From positions 1 through 55,749 of the forward strand of contig NZ_CAMZOG010000024.1 in assembly GCF_947331445.1 (NCBI RefSeq): a stretch of DNA of 55,749 nt. The letters run 5' to 3'. The position numbers and the translations under genes are program-made. Positions 1 through 9,000 of this stretch are shown here, one piece after another. The notes below the pieces were generated by a model. The model was not told the DNA's origin and made no database searches. It saw only the letters and a program-made list of their open reading frames with translations. The DNA comes from Parendozoicomonas sp. Alg238-R29 (GTDB taxonomy: Bacteria; Pseudomonadota; Gammaproteobacteria; Pseudomonadales; Endozoicomonadaceae). Numbering within the stretch: position 1 is the first letter of the stretch; each line of letters starts with the position of its first letter.

Positions 1-399
1 CGGGTCAAGATTTGCCGGGAAGAAGACGGCAAAGTACTGGTTTTTATCAGTAACGATCTAAAGAGAAGTGCTGCAGAGATTGCCGCCTTGTATAAATCCC
101 GCTGGCAAATCGAACTGTTCTTCAAGTGGATTAAGCAGAATCTGAAGGTGAAGCGGTTCCTTGGGCGCAGTGAAAATGCTGTAAAAATACAGGTGCTCAC
201 AGCAATGATTGCCTACCTCCTATTGCGTTTGGCTCAGATCACAACACCCTGCAAATTGTCGTTACAGCAAATAGCTCGAAGAGTCAGTCTTAACCTGACC
301 CGCCGTTGCTCTTTGTTGGAATTATTCAGTGATCCGCCGGATAGCATGGAAGTCAATGTACTCCAGAATCAGGGGAGTCTGGAGCTGGTTTATGCTTAA
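1..399 (+). mobile_element. IS4-family transposase, C-terminal part (5' end outside window)
   Basis: The reading frame is open from base 1 and stops at 399, leaving about 132 residues of a DDE transposase C-terminus. The IS4-family YREK signature (Y-x2-R-x3-E-x6-K) is visible in YKSRWQIELFFKWIK, and its Glu is the last acidic residue of the catalytic DDE triad. The rest is a helical tail (AMIAYLLLRLAQ). The 5' part, with the first two catalytic Asp residues, lies outside the window. I could not define the right terminal inverted repeat because the left end is missing. It should lie between the stop and about 560. Being cut by the window edge fits an assembly break in a multicopy IS. Confidence 0.85.
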
Positions 400-560
400 C
401 CGGACAGTAGTGTCCTGCTGGTAAGCATTGTTATATAAATGTGTCAGGTATTCTGTCTGGATCTGTTACCCCGAGTGACGAGTCAGGAACATATTGTTAA
501 CAAATCTGTCAGAGCTTGCAGTGAACAAGGCTTTGCTGCGAATTTTCGGGGAGATTTGTT

Positions 561-2204
561 ATGGATAGAGAGTTTGGCTTTCATAGATTAGGTCCGGGTA
601 AATTATCTGGATCAAGGGACTCTGGCCACAGATGGCATAGCGGACAAATTCTGGGTTCAGATGGTTCGTCAGTATCTGCTTACCAAGGGCGCACTGTGGG
701 AAAGGCTCAAGATCATGAGCAAGCAGTAAGGCGCCCCTCATCTACAGGTCACTCTGGGAAAAGTGTTACAGCTTCGACTGGGAAGTCGATCTCTGGCAGT
801 GCACTTGTCCCCCCCACAGCTCCTTTGAGGACTACTGATACGGAAAATGGGGAGATGGCTTTTGCTATTGCTGAAAGCTTGAAAAGTCATGCGGCAGATA
901 AGGAGCTTGATGAGCGTCAGGTTCAGCGAGCTATGGTAGCTAATAACCTGGAGCGAGAAGAGAAGAAAAAAAAGGAAGCGCTAGAAGAGGTACGCTATTA
1001 TAGGCAGATGGCTATTGCCCGTCTTGATAGTCAAAAGGTATCAAGACAAGGGGGGCAAACTGTTGAGGAACGGCCAGCACAGAGTCGCCTCCTAACCGCT
1101 TCGCCCAAAATAAAAGCTAATTATCCAACTCCAGCTAACCAGCCACCATACGCTCATCGTAAAACGACCAGTTGCCATGCTGGAAATCCCTCTCCTATGC
1201 CTGCCAAGTTAACAATAAAAGTACCTTCTTCACAGGAGGCTAAAAATAAATTTAATAGGGCTTTGGAAGCATTGCCGCCTGGGTTATGGAAGATTTTGGA
1301 TGACAACTATAAATATCATCCAGATAAAGAGGGGGCACTTCGACAGATTGCTGCGGCATTCCAATCAGGACGTATGCTACATATTGCCTGCCACGAGCAG
1401 CATCTCAAACTTCCCCAGGATTTACTTCGGCATTTTATTAGAGATGCGCGGGAGAAAAATTCGTTTCACTTTATTGGCCTGTTTATGCGTGTTTTCCCCG
1501 AGCCATATCCTTATGAGAATCTATTAGTGGATAACTTAAGACCATTAATTGCGCTGGCAGTATCGGCAGGAAGGGGGGATTTTTGCGGCTGGCTGGAAAA
1601 GAGCCCTAAAATTAATGAAATGCTAGCCCGGCGTCAGAAAAATACATTAGAAATGGATGCCACTGTACTTAGAGGAAGTGCGGGGCGGAATCAGGTGCCA
1701 TCAAGGGTTGCCGGTCAAGCCTTAGTGAGGAGCGTCGACACCGCGGGCTCAGGTAGTGCGAAGGGAAATCCTGTCGTTTATATCCTGCTGACAAGTAATG
1801 AGATGACAATGAGAGATGCTTTACAGCATCAGGAGGACAGTGGGCAGCAGGCTTATGTTTTGAGTCTTGAAAAACAAGGGGAGGCTCCGGGTCTGGTTGA
1901 AACTATTGTGCTTAGAAGCCCGAAACAGCTTTCGATAGATAGTAGTACAACGTTGAAACTCTATGTCCACTGGCCAGATGTTCATGAACTTAGTGTTCAG
2001 GAAACTGCTGATGCCATTCATAAGTTGTTGAACGGACGCGGAGTTCCCGAGGATCAGTGTCCACAATTGAGCTTCAACATGATTCCTTATCCAACAACTA
2101 ATCAAGGCTGCCCGTCGTTCCAAGACTGTCAGTCGTTCCAAGACGACCTGCAATTGGCTATGGTGGTTAGAAGGGGAAAGGATTTAATCTCTATTAACAC
2201 CTGA
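561..2204 (+). CDS. unrecognised 547-aa protein, possible secreted effector
   Basis: I do not recognise a family with confidence. The ATG at 561 follows a good ribosome-binding site (GGGGAG, 7 bases upstream). Residues 1-95 are Ser/Gly/His-rich and look disordered. About 95-160 is a charged helix or coiled coil with an EREEKKKKEALEE stretch. About 175-220 is a Pro-rich linker. About 224-365 is a helical domain. About 400-547 looks alpha/beta: a strand (VVYILLTS), a helix, another strand (LKLYVHWPDV) and a helix (SVQETADAIHKLL). That last layout loosely recalls C80/MARTX cysteine-protease domains, but the expected GHG motif is not intact, so this is only a hint. There is no signal peptide or membrane segment. 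The gene sits between IS4 debris and mreC, where mreB would be expected. A disordered N-terminus would suit a type III substrate (inference). Confidence 0.7.
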   Translation: MDREFGFHRLGPGKLSGSRDSGHRWHSGQILGSDGSSVSAYQGRTVGKAQDHEQAVRRPSSTGHSGKSVTASTGKSISGSALVPPTAPLRTTDTENGEMAFAIAESLKSHAADKELDERQVQRAMVANNLEREEKKKKEALEEVRYYRQMAIARLDSQKVSRQGGQTVEERPAQSRLLTASPKIKANYPTPANQPPYAHRKTTSCHAGNPSPMPAKLTIKVPSSQEAKNKFNRALEALPPGLWKILDDNYKYHPDKEGALRQIAAAFQSGRMLHIACHEQHLKLPQDLLRHFIRDAREKNSFHFIGLFMRVFPEPYPYENLLVDNLRPLIALAVSAGRGDFCGWLEKSPKINEMLARRQKNTLEMDATVLRGSAGRNQVPSRVAGQALVRSVDTAGSGSAKGNPVVYILLTSNEMTMRDALQHQEDSGQQAYVLSLEKQGEAPGLVETIVLRSPKQLSIDSSTTLKLYVHWPDVHELSVQETADAIHKLLNGRGVPEDQCPQLSFNMIPYPTTNQGCPSFQDCQSFQDDLQLAMVVRRGKDLISINT

Positions 2205-2301
2205 GAGGTTAATTGGATTTATAGCAAAACAGTACTTCCCGCAAAGGGTACAACCCATTTAAACTAAATAGTTTTAACCTGGAGCTTGCAGGAGCACTCC
2301 C

Positions 2302-3201
2302 ATTAATCCCATATTTCGAAAGGGGCAGTCTTTAGGTGCCGGTTTTACCTTTTTATTGGCGCTGTCTCTGGCTTTAATATTTGTTGATCATCGCTTTGAG
2401 TACCTTACTCAGGTACGCAGAGCACTGTCTGTTGTTGTTGCTCCTATCCAGTGGTTGGCTGATACTCCTGCTCGCTTAACTGATGATGTCAGAACGGTCG
2501 TGATTTCTCGCACTGAGCTAACTCAGGAAAATGCCCGCCTGAAAGCCCGTACGCTGATTCTTGAACAGAAAGTCCAGAAGCTCGCTTCCCTTAATGCTCA
2601 GAATGTTCGTTTACGGGAACTGCTCAATTCATCCCGGCTGGTGGATGAGAAAGTTGTGGTCGCGGAACTAATAGGTATTGACCCTGATCCCACGATCAAA
2701 CAGGTTCTGATTAATAAAGGTGATCAGGACGGTGTATACGTAGGCCAGCCCTTACTGGATGCGACAGGCGTTATGGGGCAGGTGATTCAGACCAGCCCAT
2801 TCAACAGCCGGGTTATTTTGATTACTGACAGCAGTAACCGTATCCCGATACAGGTGAATAGAAATGGCTATCGTGCCATTGCCGCTGGAACTGAGTCAGG
2901 TACCGAACTTGAGTTGCTGCATGTGCCAGCTACAGCAGATATAAAAGAAGGCGATTTGCTAGTAACTTCGGGTATGGGGCAGCGATTCCCGGTAGGGTAC
3001 CCGGTGGCAGAAGTGAAAGATGTTCATAAAAGTGCCGGCCAACCATTTCTCACGATTCATGCCCAGCCTCTCGCAAGGTTGAATCGCAGTCGATTAGTGA
3101 TGCTGGTGTTTATTTCTGAACGGGAAATCTACGGGCAGGCGGCTCCTATCGCTTCTGAAAATGCAGGCAGTGAAACAGCTGGAGAGGGAACGCCTCAATG
3201 A
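2302..3201 (+). CDS. mreC: MreC, rod shape-determining protein (apparent ATT start)
   Basis: MreC is an inner-membrane scaffold that links MreB filaments to the elongasome (PBP2, RodA, MreD). The protein has an N-terminal membrane helix (FTFLLALSLALIFV), a coiled coil (about residues 60-100) and the periplasmic beta-barrel domain with IGIDPDPTIKQVLINKGDQD. Family members begin M-x-P-I-F-x-x-G-x-S-L. Here the matching INPIFRKGQSL is encoded from 2302 with ATT in first position, 7 bases after a perfect AGGAG at 2290-2294. No ATG, GTG or TTG lies in frame between the stop at 2275 and TTG 2356, and the TTG would cut away the motif and part of the membrane helix. I therefore chose ATT. It overlaps mreD by four bases (ATGA). 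mreB is not upstream. It could also be a start-codon mutation or a sequencing error. Confidence 0.9.
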   Translation: MNPIFRKGQSLGAGFTFLLALSLALIFVDHRFEYLTQVRRALSVVVAPIQWLADTPARLTDDVRTVVISRTELTQENARLKARTLILEQKVQKLASLNAQNVRLRELLNSSRLVDEKVVVAELIGIDPDPTIKQVLINKGDQDGVYVGQPLLDATGVMGQVIQTSPFNSRVILITDSSNRIPIQVNRNGYRAIAAGTESGTELELLHVPATADIKEGDLLVTSGMGQRFPVGYPVAEVKDVHKSAGQPFLTIHAQPLARLNRSRLVMLVFISEREIYGQAAPIASENAGSETAGEGTPQ

Positions 3202-3680
3202 GACAGAGACATGCTCACTGGCTGGTATGGTTAACTATGCTTGTGGCAGCGGTGCTCAGCCTGCTGCCTATGCCTGATCTGATTTCTTATGCTCGCCCGG
3301 CCTGGGTGCCATTGGTTGTACTTTTCTGGATGCTGGCTCTGCCTCAGTATTATGGATTGTTCTTTGCCTGGTTCTCGGGGCTGATTATGGATGTACTGTT
3401 TGGCACGGTATTTGGGCAAAGCGCCATGGCTATGTTGTTTATGGCTATTGCTGTCAACCAATTGCATAGGCGGCTGAAAATGTATCCCTGGTGGCAACAG
3501 TGTTTTATGGTGTTGGTGATTATCGGGTTATATCAACTCACCGTATTGTGGATTGGTAATGCGACCGGCAGAGTCAGCCCATCACTGCTTTATCTTTTAC
3601 CGTCGGTAACCAGTGCTTTACTCTGGCCGTGGCTGGCAGCTTTGCTGCATAGTCTGCGCCGACGTTTTGTTGTTATCTGA
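3198..3680 (+). CDS. mreD: MreD, rod shape-determining membrane protein
   Basis: MreD is a small integral membrane partner of MreC in the cell-elongation complex. This 160-aa product has the usual length and about five hydrophobic helices, with a Met/Trp-rich composition (LVLFWMLALPQYYGLFFAWF) and the family segment SGLIMDVLFGTVFGQSA, where the Asp-Val-Leu-x-Gly pattern is conserved. Its ATG overlaps the mreC stop as ATGA, so the two are translationally coupled. A tract of 11-bp tandem repeats separates it from maf. Confidence 0.93.
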   Translation: MRQRHAHWLVWLTMLVAAVLSLLPMPDLISYARPAWVPLVVLFWMLALPQYYGLFFAWFSGLIMDVLFGTVFGQSAMAMLFMAIAVNQLHRRLKMYPWWQQCFMVLVIIGLYQLTVLWIGNATGRVSPSLLYLLPSVTSALLWPWLAALLHSLRRRFVVI

Positions 3681-3699
3681 TCTGTTTTTTCCTGAACAT

Positions 3700-3748
3700 T
3701 GTTTAGGTAGTGTTTAGGTAGTGTTTAGGTAGTGTTTAGGTAGTGTTT
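3700..3748 (+). repeat. 11-bp tandem repeat upstream of maf
   Basis: Four perfect copies of TGTTTAGGTAG (3700-3710, 3711-3721, 3722-3732, 3733-3743) are followed by a partial TGTTT. The array lies wholly between the mreD stop and the maf start. The last partial copy runs into the maf ribosome-binding site (TTTAGGTGA). The unit length is not a multiple of three and the array is untranslated, so copy changes would alter leader length only. Confidence 0.95.
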
Positions 3749-3768
3749 GTTTTAGGTGAATGTATACG

Positions 3769-4401
3769 ATGACGGCTCCATCCTTTCTCTATCTGGCTTC
3801 CCGTTCCCCACGGCGCAGGGAGCTTTTGAAGCAGGCAGGTATACCTTTTTGTTTGCTCGATATTGAGGTGGATGAATCTGTACTCCCTGGAGAGCCAGCT
3901 ACAGATTATGTTGAGCGCCTTGCCCGAAAGAAAGCCGCTTCAGCATGGAAAGCACTTTCTGCGGCTGGTGTGAAAGAACAAGCGCCGGTGCTTGCCGCTG
4001 ATACAACTGTGGCTTTGGGAGCCGATATCATGGGCAAGCCGGAAACTGAGCAACAGGCTGTGCAAATGCTGATGCAGTTGCAGAAGCAGGTTCATAGTGT
4101 ACATACCGGTATCGCTCTTTGTTATGGTGGAAATATTGAAACACGTGTGGTGACTACCATCGTACGTTTTAGCGAATTTTCACAGGATATCGCCGAACAG
4201 TATGTGAAAACCGGAGAGCCCATGGATAAAGCCGGCGCTTACGGTATACAGGGCTTTGGTGGTGTGCTGGTCGCAGGAATTGAAGGTAGTTATTCAAATG
4301 TTGTTGGGCTGCCGGTTCAGGAAACTGTCGAACTGGCCCGCTTGTTCAACGTACCATTTTGGCAGAAGCCTGCTGATGAGGGGGATGGTCAGCGGCTTTA
4401 G
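3769..4401 (+). CDS. maf: Maf/YhdE family nucleotide pyrophosphatase
   Basis: Maf proteins hydrolyse non-canonical or pyrimidine nucleoside triphosphates (the YhdE branch acts on dTTP/UTP) to the monophosphate plus pyrophosphate, in the cytoplasm. Visible are the N-terminal LASRSPRRRELL loop, the VLAADTTVAL segment with the catalytic Asp, GKPETEQQA, HTGIAL and DKAGAYGIQG. I prefer the ATG at 3769 because AGGTGA (3754-3759) is correctly spaced for it. The in-frame ATG at 3760 touches that Shine-Dalgarno and adds only three residues. Position between mreD and rng is the conserved gammaproteobacterial order. Confidence 0.93.
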   Translation: MTAPSFLYLASRSPRRRELLKQAGIPFCLLDIEVDESVLPGEPATDYVERLARKKAASAWKALSAAGVKEQAPVLAADTTVALGADIMGKPETEQQAVQMLMQLQKQVHSVHTGIALCYGGNIETRVVTTIVRFSEFSQDIAEQYVKTGEPMDKAGAYGIQGFGGVLVAGIEGSYSNVVGLPVQETVELARLFNVPFWQKPADEGDGQRL

Positions 4402-4464
4402 CAAATGATTTCTGAGCGAGATCTTTTGATCTGATTCGCTCAAGACAAGGGCTGGGGGTTAGGG

Positions 4465-5931
4465 ATGAGTGAAGAGATACTGATGAATATCACGCCCATG
4501 GAGTCTCGTGTGGCGTTGGTGGAGAATGGCGTTCTGCAGGAGGTTTATGTAGAGCGTTACCGAAGCCGAGGTATTGTCGGCAATATCTATAAAGGGAAAG
4601 TTGTTCGGGTTCTGCCTGGTATGCAGGCGGCGTTTGTTGATATTGGCTTGGAGCGTGCGGCTTTTATCCATGCCAGCGAAATATATGACCGGGCTGATAA
4701 AACTGATGGTCAGGAACCGGGTATAGTTGAACTGGTTCATGAAGGTCAGGCTCTTGTTGTTCAGGTCACCAAAGATCCAATTGGTTCCAAAGGCGCTCGC
4801 CTGACTACCCATATTTCTATTCCTGCCCGTTATCTTGTTTTTATGCCCCACAATACTCATGTGGGTATTTCCCTGCGTATAGAAGACACAGAAGAGCGTG
4901 ATCGTCTGCGACTCATTGTTGAGCAGATGATGGAGAAGGAAGAGCTTAAAGATAAAGGCGGGTTTATTCTGCGAACAGCGGCGGAGGGAATCAGCGAGAA
5001 AGAGATTCTGGCGGATATCCTGTTTCTTCACCGCCTGTGGGAAACGGTTGAAGAGCAGCGTAAGTGCAGTAAAGCGCCATCCTGTATATATGAAGATCTT
5101 CCTCTGCATCTCCGTACTATGCGGGATCTGGTTGAGCCAGATATTGAGAAGATCCGCATTGATTCTGAAGAAACCTTCAACAAGGTTAAAAAATTCGTCC
5201 GCAAGCTGGTCCCTCATCTGGATGGTCGGGTGGAGTTCTATACCGGTGAGCGCCCGATCTTTGATCTTTTCAGTGTGGAAGATGAAATCAATCGGGCCAT
5301 GTCTCGCCGGGTTGAGTTGAAATCTGGCGGCTATCTGATTCTTGATCAGACAGAAGCAATGACCACCATTGATGTGAACACAGGTGGTTTTGTTGGCCAC
5401 AGGAATCTTGAAGAGACTATCTTCAAAACTAATCTGGAAGCGGCTCACGCTATTGCCCGGCAACTGCGTTTGCGCAATCTGGGCGGCATCATCATTATTG
5501 ATTTTATCGATATGGAAGATGTGGAGCACCAGCGGCAGGTGTTACGAACTCTGGAAAAAATGCTCGAGCGTGATCACGCCAAAACCAATATCACTGGCGT
5601 TTCTGAGCTGGGGTTAGTGGAAATGACCAGAAAGCGCACCCGTGAATCTCTGGAAAACACGTTGTGCGAACCCTGCCCAACCTGTCAGGGGAGAGGTACA
5701 CTGAAAACAGCAGAAACTGTCTGCTATGAAATATTCCGGGAAATCATGCGGGAAGCCCGGGTTTATGAGAGCGATAGCTATCTGGTGCTGGCATCTGAGC
5801 AGGTTGTCGATCAACTGCTGGATGAAGAGTCTGACAATGTGGCTGAGCTGGAGTCAGCTATGAAAAAGACAATTCGCTTTCAGGTTGAACCCCGCTACAG
5901 TCAGGAGCAGTTTGATGTGGTTCTGGTTTAA
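4465..5931 (+). CDS. rng: Ribonuclease G
   Basis: RNase G is an endoribonuclease related to the catalytic half of RNase E. It matures the 5' end of 16S rRNA and turns over some mRNAs. The 488-aa length is typical. An S1 RNA-binding domain covers about residues 38-120 (NIYKGKVVRVLPGMQAAFVD). The two metal-binding catalytic aspartates fall at D303 (IDVNTGGF) and D346 (IIIDFIDM), and the zinc-link CEPCPTCQGRG lies near the C-terminus. There is no long RNase E-type scaffold tail. It lies 63 bases after maf. The ATG at 4465 follows TTAGGG; a second in-frame ATG at 4486 is possible. Confidence 0.96.
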   Translation: MSEEILMNITPMESRVALVENGVLQEVYVERYRSRGIVGNIYKGKVVRVLPGMQAAFVDIGLERAAFIHASEIYDRADKTDGQEPGIVELVHEGQALVVQVTKDPIGSKGARLTTHISIPARYLVFMPHNTHVGISLRIEDTEERDRLRLIVEQMMEKEELKDKGGFILRTAAEGISEKEILADILFLHRLWETVEEQRKCSKAPSCIYEDLPLHLRTMRDLVEPDIEKIRIDSEETFNKVKKFVRKLVPHLDGRVEFYTGERPIFDLFSVEDEINRAMSRRVELKSGGYLILDQTEAMTTIDVNTGGFVGHRNLEETIFKTNLEAAHAIARQLRLRNLGGIIIIDFIDMEDVEHQRQVLRTLEKMLERDHAKTNITGVSELGLVEMTRKRTRESLENTLCEPCPTCQGRGTLKTAETVCYEIFREIMREARVYESDSYLVLASEQVVDQLLDEESDNVAELESAMKKTIRFQVEPRYSQEQFDVVLV

Positions 5932-5999
5932 AACCAGAAGAAAAAATCGCATCAATCTCTATAAACGGAAGTAAAGATTTGGGTCTTGATTGTTTGAAT

Positions 6000-6021
6000 A
6001 ACCGGCGTTTCTGCGCCGGTT
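6000..6021 (+). terminator. hairpin after rng, weak terminator
   Basis: AACCGGCG pairs perfectly with CGCCGGTT around the loop TTTCTG. No clear T-run follows (CTGTGTATTTG), so it may attenuate rather than end transcription into yhdP, whose ATG is 34 bases further on. Confidence 0.5.
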
Positions 6022-6055
6022 CTGTGTATTTGATAATGGGCGATGTTAACGACCT

Positions 6056-9000
6056 ATGAGACGTATCGCCCTGCATATTTCCCGTGCGACCAAAATTACC
6101 CTTGTTTTCTCGGTGGTGCTGTTGGCACTGCTTTCATCTGCAGCCCGTTTCATGCTGCCTATGGTGGATGATTTAAGGGAACAGTTGCGAAATCAGATCA
6201 GTAGCGCAGTGAACTCTGAGGTTTATCTCGGTGAGTTGTCTGGCGCTGTTGTCAATTTCAATCCCGCCGTCGGTGTCAGTGAGCTGGTTATTTATCAACC
6301 GGAAAACCCTGATGTTCCAAGCCTGACATTAACGGATATTGTCCTTGAGCTGGATACAGTCTCCACGCTGATGACAATGAAGCCTGTCTTTCGGAGAGTT
6401 GTTTTCGGTGGAGGTGAGCTGCGCCTCGACGGGCGATCAGGGGCAATTGGCCTGTCCGGCTACCCACGTAAACCACAAAAAGATAATGACGAAGCCGCAA
6501 AAAGAACGGATGTGCGTGGAGTTATTGATCTTTTAAGTCAGCAAAAACAGATAGATTTTCGTAATTTTCGTGTTGTATTCGCTATGCCTTCCGGGGAACA
6601 GAGTGAAATTACTGTTCAGCGTATAGCTCTTTCTGGCCCTCCAGAAGCCCGTAAACTGGCAGCCATTATTGAAACAGAAAGCAATGAACAGATAAGCCTG
6701 ACGCTGAACATTGCCGGTCGCGCGTATAACTGGCCCGATGTGATGGTGAACGGTTATGTTTCATTGCCATCGGTTAATTTGAAAAGATGGTTACCATTGC
6801 TCCCTGAAATGCTGCGTGATGATGGCGGTATTCAGGTGAATCAATTAAGGGCGGGCAGTGAGTTGTGGTTCTCGTACTCACCTGTCGGCTGGGATTTTCG
6901 AGGGCAGCTTCGTGCTGACATGCTGGATGTTGACTGGAAAGATCAAACAATCCCTCCTTTAACGGCCCTTAAAACAGATGTTGCATTGAAGTTTTCCCGG
7001 GAACAACCAGCACAACTCTGGCTGAGCAATCTGTCATTTTTGTTTGCTGGTTTCCCTTATCCTGAAAGCAATGTATTTATGGAGTGGAAGCGAAAAGGAG
7101 ATCGCAGTTTTACATTTGCTGCGGATAAAATTCACCTTCAACCTCTTGCGCTTTCAGTGCATGCATCCAACCAGCTTCCAGACTTGCTTGACCAGGTTGT
7201 TTCCACTCTGGCACCCCGTGGAAGGTTGAGCAACCTGGTAATGCGAGCGTATCCTGATCGCAAACCATTTGATTTTGATCTTGCCGCAGATATGCAAAGT
7301 ATTGGCGTTGATCATTGGTATGGGGCACCTTCCGGAGAGCGGATAACGGGCAGTTTCCGAATGAATGCTGACTCGGGAGTGATTGATGTAAATAGTGCTG
7401 GTTTCACTCTGGGGCTGGACAATGTTTTTGAAGATAACTGGGTTTACGATCGGGTAGCAGGGCGCTTGTACTGGCGTATCGTGGATGATGTTTATGTGTT
7501 GCGCTCTGATGGACTCTCTCTGACCGGTGGTGAGGGGGATATTAGAACACGACTGCGTTTAGATATTCCTTTTGATGGCAATAAGAGTATTTGGATGGCT
7601 CTGGAAGCTGGTATTACTGATGGTGATATTGCTTATACCGGTAAATACCTTCCTGTAAAAGGAGCTATGTCTGATGATCTTGGCAGCTGGCTGAATAGCG
7701 CCGTTAAAGGTGGAGATATCAGTCAGGGTGCGTTTATCTGGAACGGCCCTCTCGATGGCCCGGATATTGAAAATGACCTGAGTTGGGGACTTTTTTTTGA
7801 TATCGCTGATACAAGTCTGGCTTTTGATGCGAGCTGGCCTGAGCTGACAGGAATTGATGGTTTGGTATCGGTGGATCAGGACGAAGTTCTGGTAAAAGCC
7901 GACAAAGCAAAAATCTATAACAGCCGTTTAAGTGCTATGACTGCCAGAGTCCCTGATCTGCTATCGGGGAAACCTTTGACGATTAATGTGAAGGGGCAGG
8001 CAGCGTCTGATGGCAAAGATGGTTTGCGCATTCTTCAGGAAACTCCCATCGCTACAGCCATGGGGCATGGGGCAGATGACTGGAACATGTCTGGCAAGCT
8101 TGGCGTAAACCTCGATCTGGATATTCCGCTAACCAGTGGCCCTGAAGGTGACTACAAAGTTGCCATCAAGCTAAATGACAATCGGTTGGTCATTCCTGAA
8201 GCCAACATTGAAGGCTCTCATCTCAATGGCGATTTGTTCTATTCCTCAGCCAAAGGACTTGATGGTAAAGGGCTGACAGGTGAAGTGTTTGGAAAACCTG
8301 CGTCGTTTAGCCTGTCAACGAAAACAGCGGGGAAATCCCAGACTACACTTCTGGATCTAAGAAGCAGAATCTCTATGGAGGCGCTTTCCTTCTGGTTAGG
8401 GCGTGACTTTAATGACTTGGTAGCAGGGGAAACAGATTATCGGGCCCAAGTGAGTGTTGGTCGAACGGTTAAGGTTGATGTCACCTCCGATTTGGTTGGT
8501 GTTGCCACAACTCTGCCTGTTCCGCTGGATAAAGCAGCGAAGAGTAAAGAGCCTCTCAAGGTCAGCGTGAATGTTGTTAAAGATAAACCACTGAATGTCA
8601 CCGCAAACTTGAAGCGTGATGTTTCCGTGGCTATGGAGATTGGTGAACAACATCAGCTTCTTCGCTTAGGGGCAAATTTTGGTTCCGGGAAGCCAAAAAT
8701 ACCTGAAAAAGGTGTTCTGGTTACCGGGCAGCTTGAAGAGCTAAAGCTACAGCCCTGGGTAAGTTGGTGGGAGGGTTTTTCAGCGACAGGATTGAGTACA
8801 ACCAGTGTAAGTGGGAACTCACTACCCGGTACGCAGGCAACAACAGGTAGTGTTCTTTCATCAATAGAGGTTGAGAGTTTTGATATTAAACACCTTTACT
8901 GGCAGGAAGAAATCTTTACTGATTCTGTCGTAAATGTATCCCGTCAAAACGCAGCCTGGGAGCTTTGGTTGAAGGCTCTTGAGATTGAAGGTACAGCAGT

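Noticed and set aside
2356-3201. mreC starting at TTG 2356
   Set aside because: It would remove the conserved PIFRKGQSL start and half of the membrane helix and has no Shine-Dalgarno.
3700-3748. CRISPR array
   Set aside because: Repeats are only 11 bp and directly adjoining with no spacers; no cas genes in the window.
4459-5529. 356-aa minus-strand open frame
   Set aside because: It lies entirely opposite rng, whose catalytic residues and domains are intact; its translation has no recognisable domain.
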